From Tetragonia tetragonoides (lineage: Eukaryota; Streptophyta; Magnoliopsida; Caryophyllales; Aizoaceae): a stretch of DNA of 64,000 nt. The position numbers and the translations under genes are program-made. Under the pieces are notes generated by a model. It was not told where the DNA came from and did not search any database. It saw only the letters and a program-made list of their open reading frames with translations. Location of the stretch: positions 41,992,266 to 42,056,265 of the forward strand of contig CM076147.1 in NCBI GenBank assembly GCA_038025085.1, written 5' to 3'. Positions within the stretch are counted from its first letter, which is position 1. Each line of letters starts with the position of its first letter. Below are positions 1 through 10,978 of this stretch, one piece after another.

Positions 1-150
1 ACATCCCAAACTCTACATTTTGTACGTGATCCTTGTCCATGTAATATAGATTCAAACCTGGGTTGGGACTTGGGATAGCTGTATGGCACATATTTCAAGC
101 ATTTAGAAGTTTCCTGAGTCCTTAATTTTTTTGCTGTGTCTCCCTTTCAG

Positions 151-2487
151 GTTTTGTGGGTGCAATGATATCGAATTTGGCATTTGTCTTCCGCAATATA
201 TTTTCAAAGAAAGGCATGTCCGCGAAGTCTGGGAAGTCCGTTAGCGGGATGAACTACTATGCTTGTCTGTCGATGCTGTCTCTCGTAATTCTCACCCCAT
301 TTACAATTGCTATGGAGGGTCCCCAATTATGGGCAGCTGGATGGGAACAGGCTATATCCCAAATTGGACCCAACTTCATATGGTAATTATCTGAAATTCT
401 GACTAATATTTCCTTTCTTTTTGCTGCACTTTCTGTTGGATAGTGTATTCTATTTCTACGGATTCTACCCGAATCTCTGTTTTGTCGTGTTGATCTCTGC
501 TGCATTTGAGAATGACATTTTGTAGTCTACCTTACAACAAATGCTTCATTACTTGAGAGTACATCGGTCTAGATAGTTGCCAGATTTTGAGTGCAACTTC
601 TTTTTGGAGCGTTTTGTCTTTATCTCTCGTGCAAGTTGCAATTTGTTCTAATGAGCCCCTTCGCCACTTAAGCTCTGAATGTACATGGTCAAAATGCAAG
701 ACCTCAGCAGGGGATTTTGATGGTCAATTCCTGCATAGGCTTTGGTGACCTGCACTGATGTACATATCAATCTTATAAAATGTTGAAATGAAATAATGAA
801 CCAACCCCCTACCACCAATTCAAGCATGTCACACAGGTGACCTGCTTTATTTCAGATGTTATGGCCTCTTGTTTGTGTAATTCTAAATTTTCGTGTTTCT
901 ACATGCTCATTAAAGGGAAGGTTCTGTATATTTTGAGCTACGCAAACCCTACTAGTTCATTTATGAAATATAAGTAGGGGAAAGAAAGGGAGATAGACTT
1001 AGAGATAGGAGGAAGATAAGTCTCCAAACCTCTCCGCTTACAAAGGGTTTACAGTGCTTGTTATTCTTCCGTATACTTTCATCCCTCTTTGAGTTTTCCA
1101 GCATATGGAAGTGAATTCTGTTTTATATTGCTTTTTACTAATGAAATGTTTTTGTTATTCTTTCTTGTAGGTGGCTGGCAGCCCAAAGTGTGTTTTATCA
1201 CCTTTACAACCAAGTGTCGTATATGTCTCTGGATGCAATTTCTCCTTTGACATTTAGCATAGGAAACACTATGAAGCGTATATCTGTTATTGTCTCCTCC
1301 ATCATTATTTTCCGGACACCTGTTCAGCCAGTCAATGCAATGGGAGCTGCCATTGCTGTCCTTGGAACCTTCTTGTATTCTCAGGTAAGTATCAGTGATC
1401 TTAGTCAGAATATCTTCTTCTCTGGTAATGTGAGATTGATGGTCTTAGGATTTGTTTCCTACATGATTTGTTTCCTTTCATGATTTGTTTCCTTCACGAT
1501 TTGTTTCCTACATGATTTGTTTCCTTCATGATTTGTTTCCTACATGATTTGTTTCTAACTGCAGCTAATTAGTTTTGTTTACTTTTCTAAGTTAGGCAGC
1601 TCCTTATTTATCTGGTGTCATGTTTATTTCTTCTGTTATTGGGCAATCCTTATACACATAGATGGCGGGCAAAAGCAAGATTACTTTTTGCTCCACTGTA
1701 GCCTATTGGTGGTATACCAATCTAATCATTCACTTGAAAACCCCTGTACTTGTCATTAACTCTAAAGGCTATTCTTTTGTTCTATCCTGACAGAAACTTA
1801 CTATTTAACCAGAGTACCAGACCTATTGTCTTTGCTTGAGACACAAGCACCTGCCTGCACATGTTCATCCTATGAATTATCTAAGTTAACAGGTCAACAA
1901 AGTATTTTTGCACTCTGGACCTTGGTTAAAGGTCAAACTGCTCTGCTGCCTGTTCTGGCGGTTTTAGTTATCTACCTTTTCTAAGTTAGTTGATTTTTGC
2001 AAGTACAAAACTGTAAATACCAAGACGCCAGAAATCTGTGAGTCTTGTTTAATCACCTGTTTCTGCTTATGGATGTCTGGAAGTTGTTTCATCGGCAGTT
2101 CTGGTTGCTTGTCAATTTATAGCAGTGAAGACAGAAAATATCTTGCACCGAAAGTAACGACTACTTGATAAGTACCATGACAGTAATTCTGGTCTTTGAA
2201 GATACATACCTGAAATATGATTACGAATTCAAATAGGTATGCCTTACATGCATATCATTGCGTTTGACATCGATGAGCTCTTCGGGACCGACTGTCCTGA
2301 TCATCATTTATCTATCATAGATACTGCAAGCAGCAAATTCTATATATCACAGAAGTGCTCATTGATGAAATAACACATCCTTTCCGTCATGCGTTGGGAG
2401 TATATATAGTTTAAACTCAGTTTTTGAATCAATTGCCCTTCCGAATCTAACACTGGTCTTTTCCGTTTCATGCAGGCAAAACAATGA
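151..2487 (+). CDS. GPT: Plastid glucose-6-phosphate/phosphate translocator, C-terminal half (5' truncated by window)
   Basis: Exons 151-382, 1171-1384 and 2476-2487 (stop TGA). All junctions are GT-AG and frame-preserving; a Trp codon is split across the first junction. The product is the last ~152 residues of a triose-phosphate-translocator (TPT/EamA-fold) carrier. The inner-envelope antiporter imports glucose 6-phosphate into plastids in exchange for phosphate or triose phosphate. Diagnostic stretches include SNLAFVFRNIFSKKGM, SGMNYYACLSMLSL, VFYHLYNQVSYMSLD, SPLTFSIGNTMKRISVIVSS and the C-terminal GTFLYSQAKQ. These match GPT better than the TPT, PPT or XPT subfamilies. Several hydrophobic helices are visible. 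Upstream exons, including the transit peptide, lie left of position 1; 1-150 is intron. The 3'UTR probably runs to about 2.93 kb. It is convergent with the tryptophan synthase gene. Subfamily GPT is fairly sure; GPT1 versus GPT2 is not decided. Confidence 0.9.
1449..1556. repeat. 16-17-bp minisatellite in last GPT intron
   Basis: About seven head-to-tail copies of a unit like GATTTGTTTCCTACAT, starting at 1449, 1465, 1482, 1498, 1514, 1530 and 1546. One copy is 17 bp and the rest are 16 bp. It begins 65 bp inside the intron, after the donor at 1385. No function is implied. Confidence 0.85.
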
Positions 2488-3537
2488 TGGGTTGGGATTT
2501 ACAAGTTGGATATAGAGCTTGTTTCATGAATTTACAAGGACAAGGTGGTGGAAGGTTAAGAAGTCGAACTGAAGGATTTTTGGCCACTGGATTTCGATAA
2601 GGTTGGACTTGGATGGAAGGATCATATTGTAGATAAATAGTAGTGTTACTAGAGTTTTCTAAATAATGACACGAGAAGAAACACGTTACCGTCCTAGCAT
2701 GAGGACGAGGCAGATGGTTCTCATCTGCTTTCAACTTATGTGGTCCGCAAGGGACATTTCAAAATAAGACGAATATGAGCTTCTGAAGATACTTTTATTG
2801 TCCAGATTTGAGTAATTCGGGGAAAAACCATGAAGTATAAATATGATTACTAACAACTTTTGTATTTTCTTAGCAACTTTCACCGTGTTATTACATCCAC
2901 AGACCACTTTTCGTTGGAACAAAAATTAAACAAAATGATTTGTTAAGTGCCCTCTCTTTGTATTTCGGCTGAATATGAACTTCAGTGCAATGTTCACCTA
3001 GTGTTCACTGTACCGGCACTAATTCTCAAGGAATTGAGGAAATGAAAACATTCTAAATTTCAAGAACAAAAAGTCTTCTATGAAGCCGCTGCAAGGTGAG
3101 GGCGTGAGGTCCCCTCTATAACCAAACATGACATCAACATGACGTCATACTCGTTAGAGGGGGCTCCCCTCACCTTGAGTCCACCTTATACAATAAACTG
3201 CACTAATGATTGGTTGGATAGGAATATCAAGAAAATGGGTTACGTTGTATGTTAATGTTTAGTTGTAGCATATTTCCTAGGAAATCGTTTTCCCAGTTTT
3301 TGTCGGTTTAAATAGTATTTCCCCCATCAAACCATACAAAAATGAAATTGTAGTTCACATTTTCAAGCTCCTGTGAAATCCCACAAAAGAGATGTTGTGG
3401 ACATACAACAAAGGGCCTTGGCCGGATTGAAGTACACATTAAGAGTGCTGTGAAACCCCACAAAAAGAGATGTGGCTGTGAACATACAACAAGGGCTACT
3501 TAGCCGGAAGGTCTTATTCAGAAAACAGGGGAAAATA
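2488..3537. other. GPT 3'UTR and convergent intergenic spacer
   Basis: Up to about 2.93 kb this is the probable GPT 3'UTR, AT-rich with no open frame of note. The remainder separates two convergent genes. It contains the short palindromic repeat at 3092-3177 and two imperfect copies of a phrase like GTGAAACCCCACAAAAGAGATG at about 3373 and 3449, next to the probable tryptophan synthase 3'UTR. Confidence 0.6.
3092..3177. repeat. Short palindromic repeat, copy A (MITE-like)
   Basis: The ends are inverted repeats: CAAGGTGAGG at 3092 faces CCTCACCTTG at 3168-3177, with CCCTCTATAAC facing GTTAGAGGG inside. The centre holds ATGACGTCAT-like sequence. A related, diverged copy with the same centre is at 10901-10978. 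Two copies of a small palindrome suggest a tiny MITE family; the superfamily is not identifiable. Confidence 0.5.
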
Positions 3538-6500
3538 TCACATTTTCAAGTACTTGATGGCTGTATGTACATCCTTGTCACCTCTGCCACTACAATTGAT
3601 CACAACCTTAACTCCATCCGGAAGAGTTGGACACAGCTTCTCCAAATGAGCAAGTGCATGAGATGTCTCCAGAGCAGGAATGATGCCCTCCAGTCGAGAT
3701 AATCTCTTGAAAGCTGAATAGATATCATCACACAAATCACAATTGCAATGAAGGAAAAAAGCAAATAATAAAGGCAAGAAGTGACACTGTCGAGATAATC
3801 TCTTGAAAGCTGAATAGATATCATCACACAAATCACGATTGCAATGAAGGAATAAGCAAATAATAAAGTCAAGAAGAGACACTTAAACTAGACACTTTAT
3901 ATTATGAACACGCTTATAATGATCGAGGAGAACTAGACATCAACGGTTACTGATCCAACTAGTGTGCATGTCCGTGCGATGGTGCGATGCACAGGATGTT
4001 TCAGCTCTTTTTCTTGTTGTTGTTTTTCGTTTTTTTTTTTTTAAATTTAATGTTTTCTGATGGTTGCCTTGCTTCTAACTTTGTTGTAATAATTTTCTTT
4101 TTATTTTTTGGTACTAATATTTTGATTAACAGGTAAATAAAACTAAAACGACACCAATGCAGGATTTGGAGAGGTTAATCCGTAGCCTGACTCTTAATTT
4201 GTTTATGGAAAATATTAAAATGTTGGGAGGAGGGATGCCTTCAAGTCATGGTAAATTTGGTAATAGTCATTCACCGGTTGTGTATTAACCTTTGACAAAT
4301 AAATAAATAAAAAATCATTCATTGGCTTGTGGTGCTCTATAAAAATTAGAGGTATCTACCCTAAATGATATTGTTTGTTGCATTATAGTTCTACTTAACT
4401 TTGATCTATATTTGACTGAGTGCTTAGGAAAAGATTATTAGCCTTTTATTATCAAACTTGAGAATACTCTCTTATACAATTCTTCTACCAAAGATATAAT
4501 CATAGTAAATAATGGATCGAATGAACTAAGTACATCAAAAATTTATTGAAACAAAATTTGGGTGGCCCATGTCCAATGTCCCATGTCCCAGCGCCCCGCG
4601 AGTGCCATGTCCCATGTCCATGGGTGAAATGGGAGTTCGGGGACCCAAATTACAGTTCCGAGGCACCGGAGGTCCTTTAGGGTGACAATAGACCCCTCGG
4701 AGAATTTTGGACAACAACGGAAATTGGGCCCAGGTAACCGAAAATCAAAGGCTATAATCCACGTTTTTTTGGATTCCACAGGGCCCCGGAACGAAGGTGT
4801 ATATATTCGCACAGGACACCCTCAAGGAACATAAGAGCCCCCTGGGGTCCATTATCGGATCCCTGATAAGCTTGTAAGGGCGTTTTTACGGGACATCAAT
4901 GTAAGGGCTGAAACACCGATGGCAGGAGTGATATCGAACCACATCGCATGGAATACCCCTAGGGGACATGGAAGGCCCTCGAGGTCGCTTATCCGGTCCC
5001 TGATAGGCTTGGAAGGGCGTTTTACGGGACACAAGTGTAAGAGAACTGGAACACCAAAGGCATGGGTGATATCGAAGTTCGGGGATCCGGATAACCCTCC
5101 GGGGGCACCGAGGGTACTCCAAGGTCATGATGGACCCCTCGGAGAAGTTTGGACAAAAATGACACCCAGACCTTTGGAGGCCGAGAACGAAGGCTATAAT
5201 CAACGTTTTTTGGGCTTCAAGGAGGCCCTGAAACAAAGGTGGATATTTTCGCACCACATCGCACAGAACACCCCTAAGGGACATGGGAGGCCCTCGGGGT
5301 TGCTTATCTGGTCCCTTATAGGCTTGAAATGGCGTTTTACGGGACATTGGTGTAAGAGTCGGAACACCAAAGGCTTCAGTGATATCGAAGTTCGGGGAAC
5401 CGGATGACCCTCCCAGAGCACCAAGGGTCGTCTAGAGTCATGATAGACCACCCGGAGAAGTTTGGGCAAAAATGACGCCCGAGCCCCGAGAAGCCGAAAA
5501 CGAAGGCTACAATCCACGTTTTTTGAGCTTTAGAAAGGCCTCGGAATGAAGGTGGATATTTTCGCACCACATCGCATGCGACAACCCTATGGGACATGAG
5601 AGGCCCTCGAGTTACCGTGTCCTTGGTTAGGCTTGGAAGGGCTTCTTACTGGACATCGGAGGCTAATCCACGGTTTTTGGGTGTCGAACATGGCCCTCAC
5701 CACCTCATGCCACCAAACCTACCCCCAAGCCCTCACTACTATTATAGTGAGGTCTCACAATTTTTCCCCATTTCTTTAAGCGATTTGTAATTTGTTTTTT
5801 GATTTTATTTTCTTTTTCAACGTAACTTTTCAATTAAAAATGAAATTAAATAGTTTTAAACATTCAAGTTGGTATAACTGTTCAAAGAAAACAATAAAAA
5901 GCAATATATGGTACTAAGCTTAATGAAGTTGAAGGGATTATTTTGCAAAGTGAGAATGTGTAGATACCAAATGCCTATTAGCAATTGCAAAGAGAAATAC
6001 TAAGAACCTTACGAAAATGGGGATTGGTTGTACTTGTACACGATGCTGGAAAGATGGCAAACGGCGACGATAAAATCCAGATATGAACGTTGAACATATG
6101 GGAAGGTAGGAGATGAATTGATGGTGTGTGGTTCTATCATCTATTCATGAGAGGAACTAGAGTTTTTATTTATTTTTTTGGCTCATCAATATGAGAGAGA
6201 AATCAGCTACTACTCAAATTCTTGGATTTTTAATGCCCGACAACTTGTGATAATGAAAGGAAGGGGATAAAGGAATCATTAAACTCAGTATTTTTTTTTT
6301 TGGGTACTGGTCATGAGTCACATGACACGTCATAAGTAAATTGATACGTCATTTAACAATTCAGTGATTGATGTGGCGAGCTCTGGTTTAGTCATTGCGT
6401 TTTAATCTAATTATATAGATTCCATGCCTACCTCATTCTGAACAAAACAATATAAACTCTGAAAGATGGGTGGAAGGGGAATAATTCATGGTGAGATTAC

Positions 6501-9125
6501 CTTCCAATGCCTCTTCGTCGGTGACGCTGAAGTACTCAGCACGCCCCAAGTCTTTCAGATAGCTATGCTCTGGTCCAACTCCAGGGTAGTCCAAGCTGTT
6601 TGTTCAGCAGAATTGAAAGAAGTATATCCTTAAACAAAACATAAGGTAAAACCACATCCAATCAATGTAATAAGGACCAGATAACATACCCTGCACTAAT
6701 GGAATGAGGCTCTACTATTTGACCATCATCATCCTGCAATAGATAGCTCATTGCTCCATGCAACACACCGACCTCCCCTAAAGTCAATGTAGCAGCATGT
6801 TTGCCACTATCTAAGCCAAACCCAGCAGCCTCAACACCAATCAGCCTAACATCTTTGTCCTCGACAAACTCGTGGAAGAGCCCCATGGCATTTGAACCTC
6901 CCCCTACACATGCAACCAGCACATCTGGCGTGCCACCCCATTTCTCCAATGCCTGTTTCCTAGTTTCTTTGCCAATTACAGCATGGAAATCTCTGACCAT
7001 CATGGGGTATGGGTGTGGGCCAGCAACTGACCCCAATATGTAATGAGTTGTCTCAACATTGGTTACCCAATCCCTTATAGCTTCAGATGTAGCATCTTTC
7101 AGAGTGGCCGTGCCAGAATGGACAGGTCTTACCTACATGTCAAGATATCACAAGGAAAAATAAGGTGTAACATCCAAAGTCCTAGAGATCAGCTCTATAT
7201 GTCCCAAGAAAAGCTATGTGGAATGTTATCACATTTCGTAGGCTGAAAACACCTTGTTCTATTTACCAGGACCAATACCACAACGCATAAAAGAGATATT
7301 ATGCATTCAACATTAAGGAATCGTAAAGTTTCACAATATGACAGGTTTATTAAATCCCAAAATATACTTTGTAAAGAAGCAGCCAAGGGAAAAAAAAAAA
7401 AAGAAAAGAAAAGCACAACCAAGAGCAAGAGTAGTTTCGCTAGATATTCAACCATAACCATTACTATTGTATTGTCAAAACAGTATGACAAAGTAGAAGA
7501 AAATCCAACTAAAGCCTATGAGAACAAACCTCAGCACCAAGAAGACGCATTCTAAAAACATTTAAAGCTTGTCTTTCCATGTCTTGAGCACCCATGTAAA
7601 TGATACATTTCAAGCCAAATCTAGCACACACAGTAGCAGTAGCAACTCCATGTTGACCAGCTCCAGTTTCAGCAATAATGCGCTCCTTGCCTATTCTCTT
7701 GGCAAGCAAAGCTTGAGCAATAGCATTGTTGATTTTGTGAGCTCCTGTGTGGTTGAGATCTTCTCTCTTTAGGTAGATGTGGGGCCCTTCACCATTAGCA
7801 CGCTTGTAATGCTCAGTAAGCCTTTCTGCAAAGTACAGAGGAGTCTCCCTCCCCACATAGTCCCTCAATATCCCGTCTAGCTCTTTCTGCAAAATAACAT
7901 TTTTAGCATCAGATTGCAAAGAGATATACCAAGAAACATATGAACAAAAAACCTACATGTCAGCCTTAATACATCACTCATTTTTGAAGTTTATATATGC
8001 GAAGGCCAAAGGGAAACAACAAATTGTATATGATTTGCAACTTGCTCAGAAGCCTCCTACGTAAGTTTCTTCCAATGTATATGATCTGTAAAAGACAACA
8101 AGGGAAGTTTAAAGTCTCACTGACTTCTTACTCACAAAAACCAAGCACATCATAGAGTGTCTCCAATGTTTAGTAATCACAATACATATGAGGCCTTTGT
8201 TTCAGGAGCTCAATGATCAAAGACAAAGGGAACAGAAATTCTAAAATAAGTCCAACAATTGCTATCCTAATATAACTCATACAGTCTACTTTCTCAGTGA
8301 TTCCATGAACAATAACATTTAAAATGCCAAGCAATACTCGATGGATACATCAAGTTGCAACTTGCTAATCAACCTACATTCCGGAATGGCCATTCAATTA
8401 ACACTTCCTTGTAATTGCTAAACAAACTCTCTTAAGCACGCTTTTCTAATCATACACCAAGCTACAACATACCAGCACCATTAAATTGCAAATCCCTTGT
8501 AATAAGCTTATTAAGTCGGTGCTCAAGATAACATGTCAATAACACCATATAACAAACCAACACATTCAACTGAAAATTAATCCCAAATCATAAACCAAAT
8601 ACATTCCAGTATAAGACACCACATTTTACCCCATTCTATCTCCAATTATAAAAAAAAAAAAAAAAAAAAAGAAAGAAAGAAAGAAAACAACAAAACCCAT
8701 CAAAAAAATCCCAACTTTTCCAACCCCAAATGTCGGTTTGTTCAAAGTTTAATATTTCAATCAAGTGATAGAAACAATGACATCAAAAACAAAATTGAAC
8801 AAAATGGAAAGAGCAAAACCTGAAAGTCGGCGTCATTGGAGAGAGCGCGAAAGGCAGCTTCAAGCTCGGTGAGAGCATACATTAGGGTTTCGGGAACATA
8901 TTTCCCGCCAAATCGCCCAAACCTGCCAAAAGAATCAGGCCTATTAAGAGCATCCAAATTCTCTGTAACCTTTTCTGGTGTCATAACGCAGCTAATTGAA
9001 GAACGGCGAGGGTAATTTTGGGGCAAATTTAGGGATTTGGGGAGACTTAATTGGGTGGGTTGGTAGGGCTTTTGGAGAGATGATGAAAATGTGGTTTTGA
9101 GAGCTGCGTTCGTTGCGATTGCCAT
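3538..9125 (-). CDS. TSB: Tryptophan synthase beta chain, plastid (EC 4.2.1.20)
   Basis: Five coding exons: 8820-9125, 7530-7886, 6690-7132, 6501-6595 and 3538-3713 (stop TGA at 3538-3540), giving 458 aa, normal for the family. The enzyme joins indole and serine to make tryptophan in the chloroplast, using PLP as an alpha2beta2 complex. The first ~55 residues from [10 protein letters not shown] are Ser/Thr-rich and acid-poor, like a transit peptide. The mature protein begins near [20 protein letters not shown]. Visible key sites are the PLP lysine in HTGAHKINN, the phosphate-binding GGGSNA loop, GAGQHG, and the C-terminal SGRGDKD. The start at 9125 was chosen because it gives a canonical plastid peptide; an in-frame upstream ATG at 9239 would add a (Leu-Ser)n run translated from a microsatellite. 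The last intron is long (3714-6500) and repeat-filled, and its acceptor is duplicated. No key residue is missing. Confidence 0.96.
3693..3883. repeat. 96-bp tandem duplication spanning the last intron/exon junction of TSB
   Basis: Copy 1 is 3693-3788 and copy 2 is 3789-3883; they are near identical with a period of 96 bp. On the gene strand each copy carries a polypyrimidine/CAG acceptor followed by the first ~21 nt of exon 5. The proximal acceptor gives the normal exon start at 3713 and the distal one would give 3809. Because 96 is a multiple of three and the extra stretch has no stop, use of the distal acceptor would insert 32 residues in frame between two FKRLSR motifs. Confidence 0.9.
4560..5700. 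repeat. ~310-bp tandem satellite in the last TSB intron
   Basis: About three and a half diverged copies. Anchor phrases recur: GGCGTTTTACGGGACA near 5013 and 5331, with variants near 4878 and 5638; and AAGGCTATAATC-ACGTTTTTT near 4750, 5190 and 5503, with a variant near 5660. Spacings are about 307-319 bp, plus one shortened unit of about 135 bp. It is GC-richer than its surroundings. Long open frames on both strands here are by-products of the satellite. Confidence 0.8.
7887..8819 (-). other. First intron of TSB
   Basis: An AT-rich intron with a (A)20 tract followed by GAAA repeats at about 8649-8685. No open frame, inverted repeat or RNA gene was recognised in it. Confidence 0.7.
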
Positions 9126-9133
9126 TACAAAGG

Positions 9134-9135
<2 letters not shown>

Positions 9136-9167
<32 letters not shown>
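9136..9167. repeat. (GA/CT)n microsatellite in the TSB 5'UTR
   Basis: A 32-bp dinucleotide run, CT on the gene strand, 11 bp upstream of the chosen ATG. The surrounding frame is open, so it would encode Leu-Ser repeats if translation began at 9239. It is one of several GA/CT tracts at gene starts in this window. Confidence 0.9.
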
Positions 9168-9169
<2 letters not shown>

Positions 9170-9633
9170 GCTGAGAAGCTGAGATTCGGTTAAGAGAAGA
9201 GAAAAGAAAAGGAAATGCCCTTTGGAGTATTTTATTCAAATCAGTATCAGTCTAATCAGAGGTCTGATTTCGTTGTTGTTTTATTTTGCTGATTGTGTTC
9301 CTTTTGTGGCCGTGTGTCTTTGTGTGTGACTAATGTGTGGCCCTGGGATTGAATTTTATTTTTTTTACTAGTTTAGTACCCGTGCAATAAACGGCGGTTA
9401 TTCAAATAATTAATTTAAATATCATCTAAGATAAGGAAAATAGGTATAAGTTTTCAGCATTGCCCGCACTTTTTAGGGAATAAAGAGAGGTGAGATTAGT
9501 TAGTGGGTGTAATGATATGCGATATAATGATAAAAGGTTATTGAAACTATTTACTTTAAGAACAATGTACACATTATACTGGAAAAAAATAAATAATAAT
9601 GTATACATATATATGGGACGGAATGAGTAATTA

Positions 9634-9905
9634 GGCTCTGTTTGATTCACCTGAAAAAAACTGAAATGAAATGAAATGAAATGAACGGTTTGATTTTTTC
9701 AACTTAACCTTGACCAATCTAAATTCGTCCTAACATATTTAATATTGGATTCATTTGAAAGTATAATTTGAGATCTTTCCGATGATATAGTTATCATCAT
9801 TTGAAATTTATTTCAGAATAAAACTTATCTGAGTGATTAAATTATACATGAATTAAAGTGAACTTAATTGAATTTAAGTAAAATTAAGTTGAATCAAACA
9901 TAGCC
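9634..9905 (+). mobile_element. Tourist-like (PIF/Harbinger) MITE, 272 bp
   Basis: Begins GGCTCTGTTTGATTC and ends GAATCAAACATAGCC, so the 15-bp terminal inverted repeats differ at one base. It is flanked on both sides by TTA, the 3-bp target duplication typical of PIF/Harbinger. The interior is AT-rich with no coding capacity. A second member at 30671-30937 lies in opposite orientation and shares the interior phrase GAGATCTTTCCGATGA. Confidence 0.85.
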
Positions 9906-10165
9906 TTATAATAAATAGTTGAATACTTGTGCTATTGACATGTACTAAATTTAATAGTATTAAAAAAAATGAAAAAAAGTAGTATTAAAAAGAAAATTGA
10001 AATATCCATTTAATGTTTATAAACGGATGAAAAGATATGCCAAACTACTTTTCTTAGTGAGTTGTTTACAAATGTATGTTGTTGTGGTGTATGGTGTTTA
10101 TGGTTTGCAAATTATTATACATACTGGATGACTTGAGATTTATCGCTGCGTATATACTATATATA

Positions 10166-10387
10166 GGGTGTGTTCTTTAGAATAATTCGGTTAAGTTTAT
10201 TTTAATTTAAGAGTTGTTTTGTATCAGTTTAGTGATGCTCAGTTCAGTTCAGTTCAATGGTGTTCAGTTCAGATAATACATTTTGTTTCACATAAAAAGT
10301 AGGGTTCAGTTCAATTTAGTGATATCCAATTTAGTTTCGTGATGTTTCAATCAAATTCACTTCAATTCAACCCCAACGAACGCATAC
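10166..10387. mobile_element. Possible second MITE type (imperfect TIRs)
   Basis: Begins GGGTGTGTTCTTTAG and ends near CAACGAACGCATAC, an imperfect inverted match. The inside is rich in GTTCAGTTCAGTTCA-type short repeats also seen near 30710 and 48870. The target duplication is unclear, so the boundaries are approximate. Confidence 0.4.
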
Positions 10388-10900
10388 ATACTCTAAAATA
10401 ACTGATTGCGGGGGGTATTATACAAAAAGTAAATAAAATGAGTGACTAATGTGTGAGTGTTTGATATTTCATTATTTTATTGGGAATTTTACAATTTGGG
10501 GGTAGGATGTTAAATTGGTGATTGAGGAGCCTCAAATGCTAACAAATCACTCCTTACTAGTTTTATGGTATGTTCAAATCATATTTATATGGTAGGCTGA
10601 TGTGTAAACACGTTTTCCAGACATATGTTATGAATTATTGTTAAAACCTCTTCGCAATAGGATTGAGTACATTGAATTGAAACCAAACAAGAAAAGGGTC
10701 AAGGGATCTGGTTTTTATGGAACTTACCTAGATGGATTTTGAATCTCTTTCGATTTATTTCTATGTTAAGTATTGTCTCACTTCCCAATTGAGGAGTTTA
10801 TTTTAATAGATTTTAAAAAACAAAAATAGATGAGTCTAAAGTTGGTTTTTTATGTCAACTTGTTAAATTTGATATTACACAAAAACTCATATGAGTTAGT

Positions 10901-10978
10901 CTCAACGTGAGGCGTTTCAAACAATTATGACGTTATACTGACATCATGCTTAGCTATAGAGGTGACCTCAACGTTGAG
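10901..10978. repeat. Short palindromic repeat, copy B
   Basis: CTCAACGTGAGGCG at the left faces ACCTCAACGTTGAG at the right, with TATGACGTTATACTGACATCAT inside. The centre and ends correspond to copy A at 3092-3177. Confidence 0.45.

Noticed and set aside
3472..3702. Plus-strand open frame of 76 codons
   Set aside because: It is antisense to the last TSB exon, which has clear homology on the minus strand.
4886..5517. Overlapping long open frames on both strands
   Set aside because: They track the ~310-bp satellite units and lie in a TSB intron; no protein family fits.
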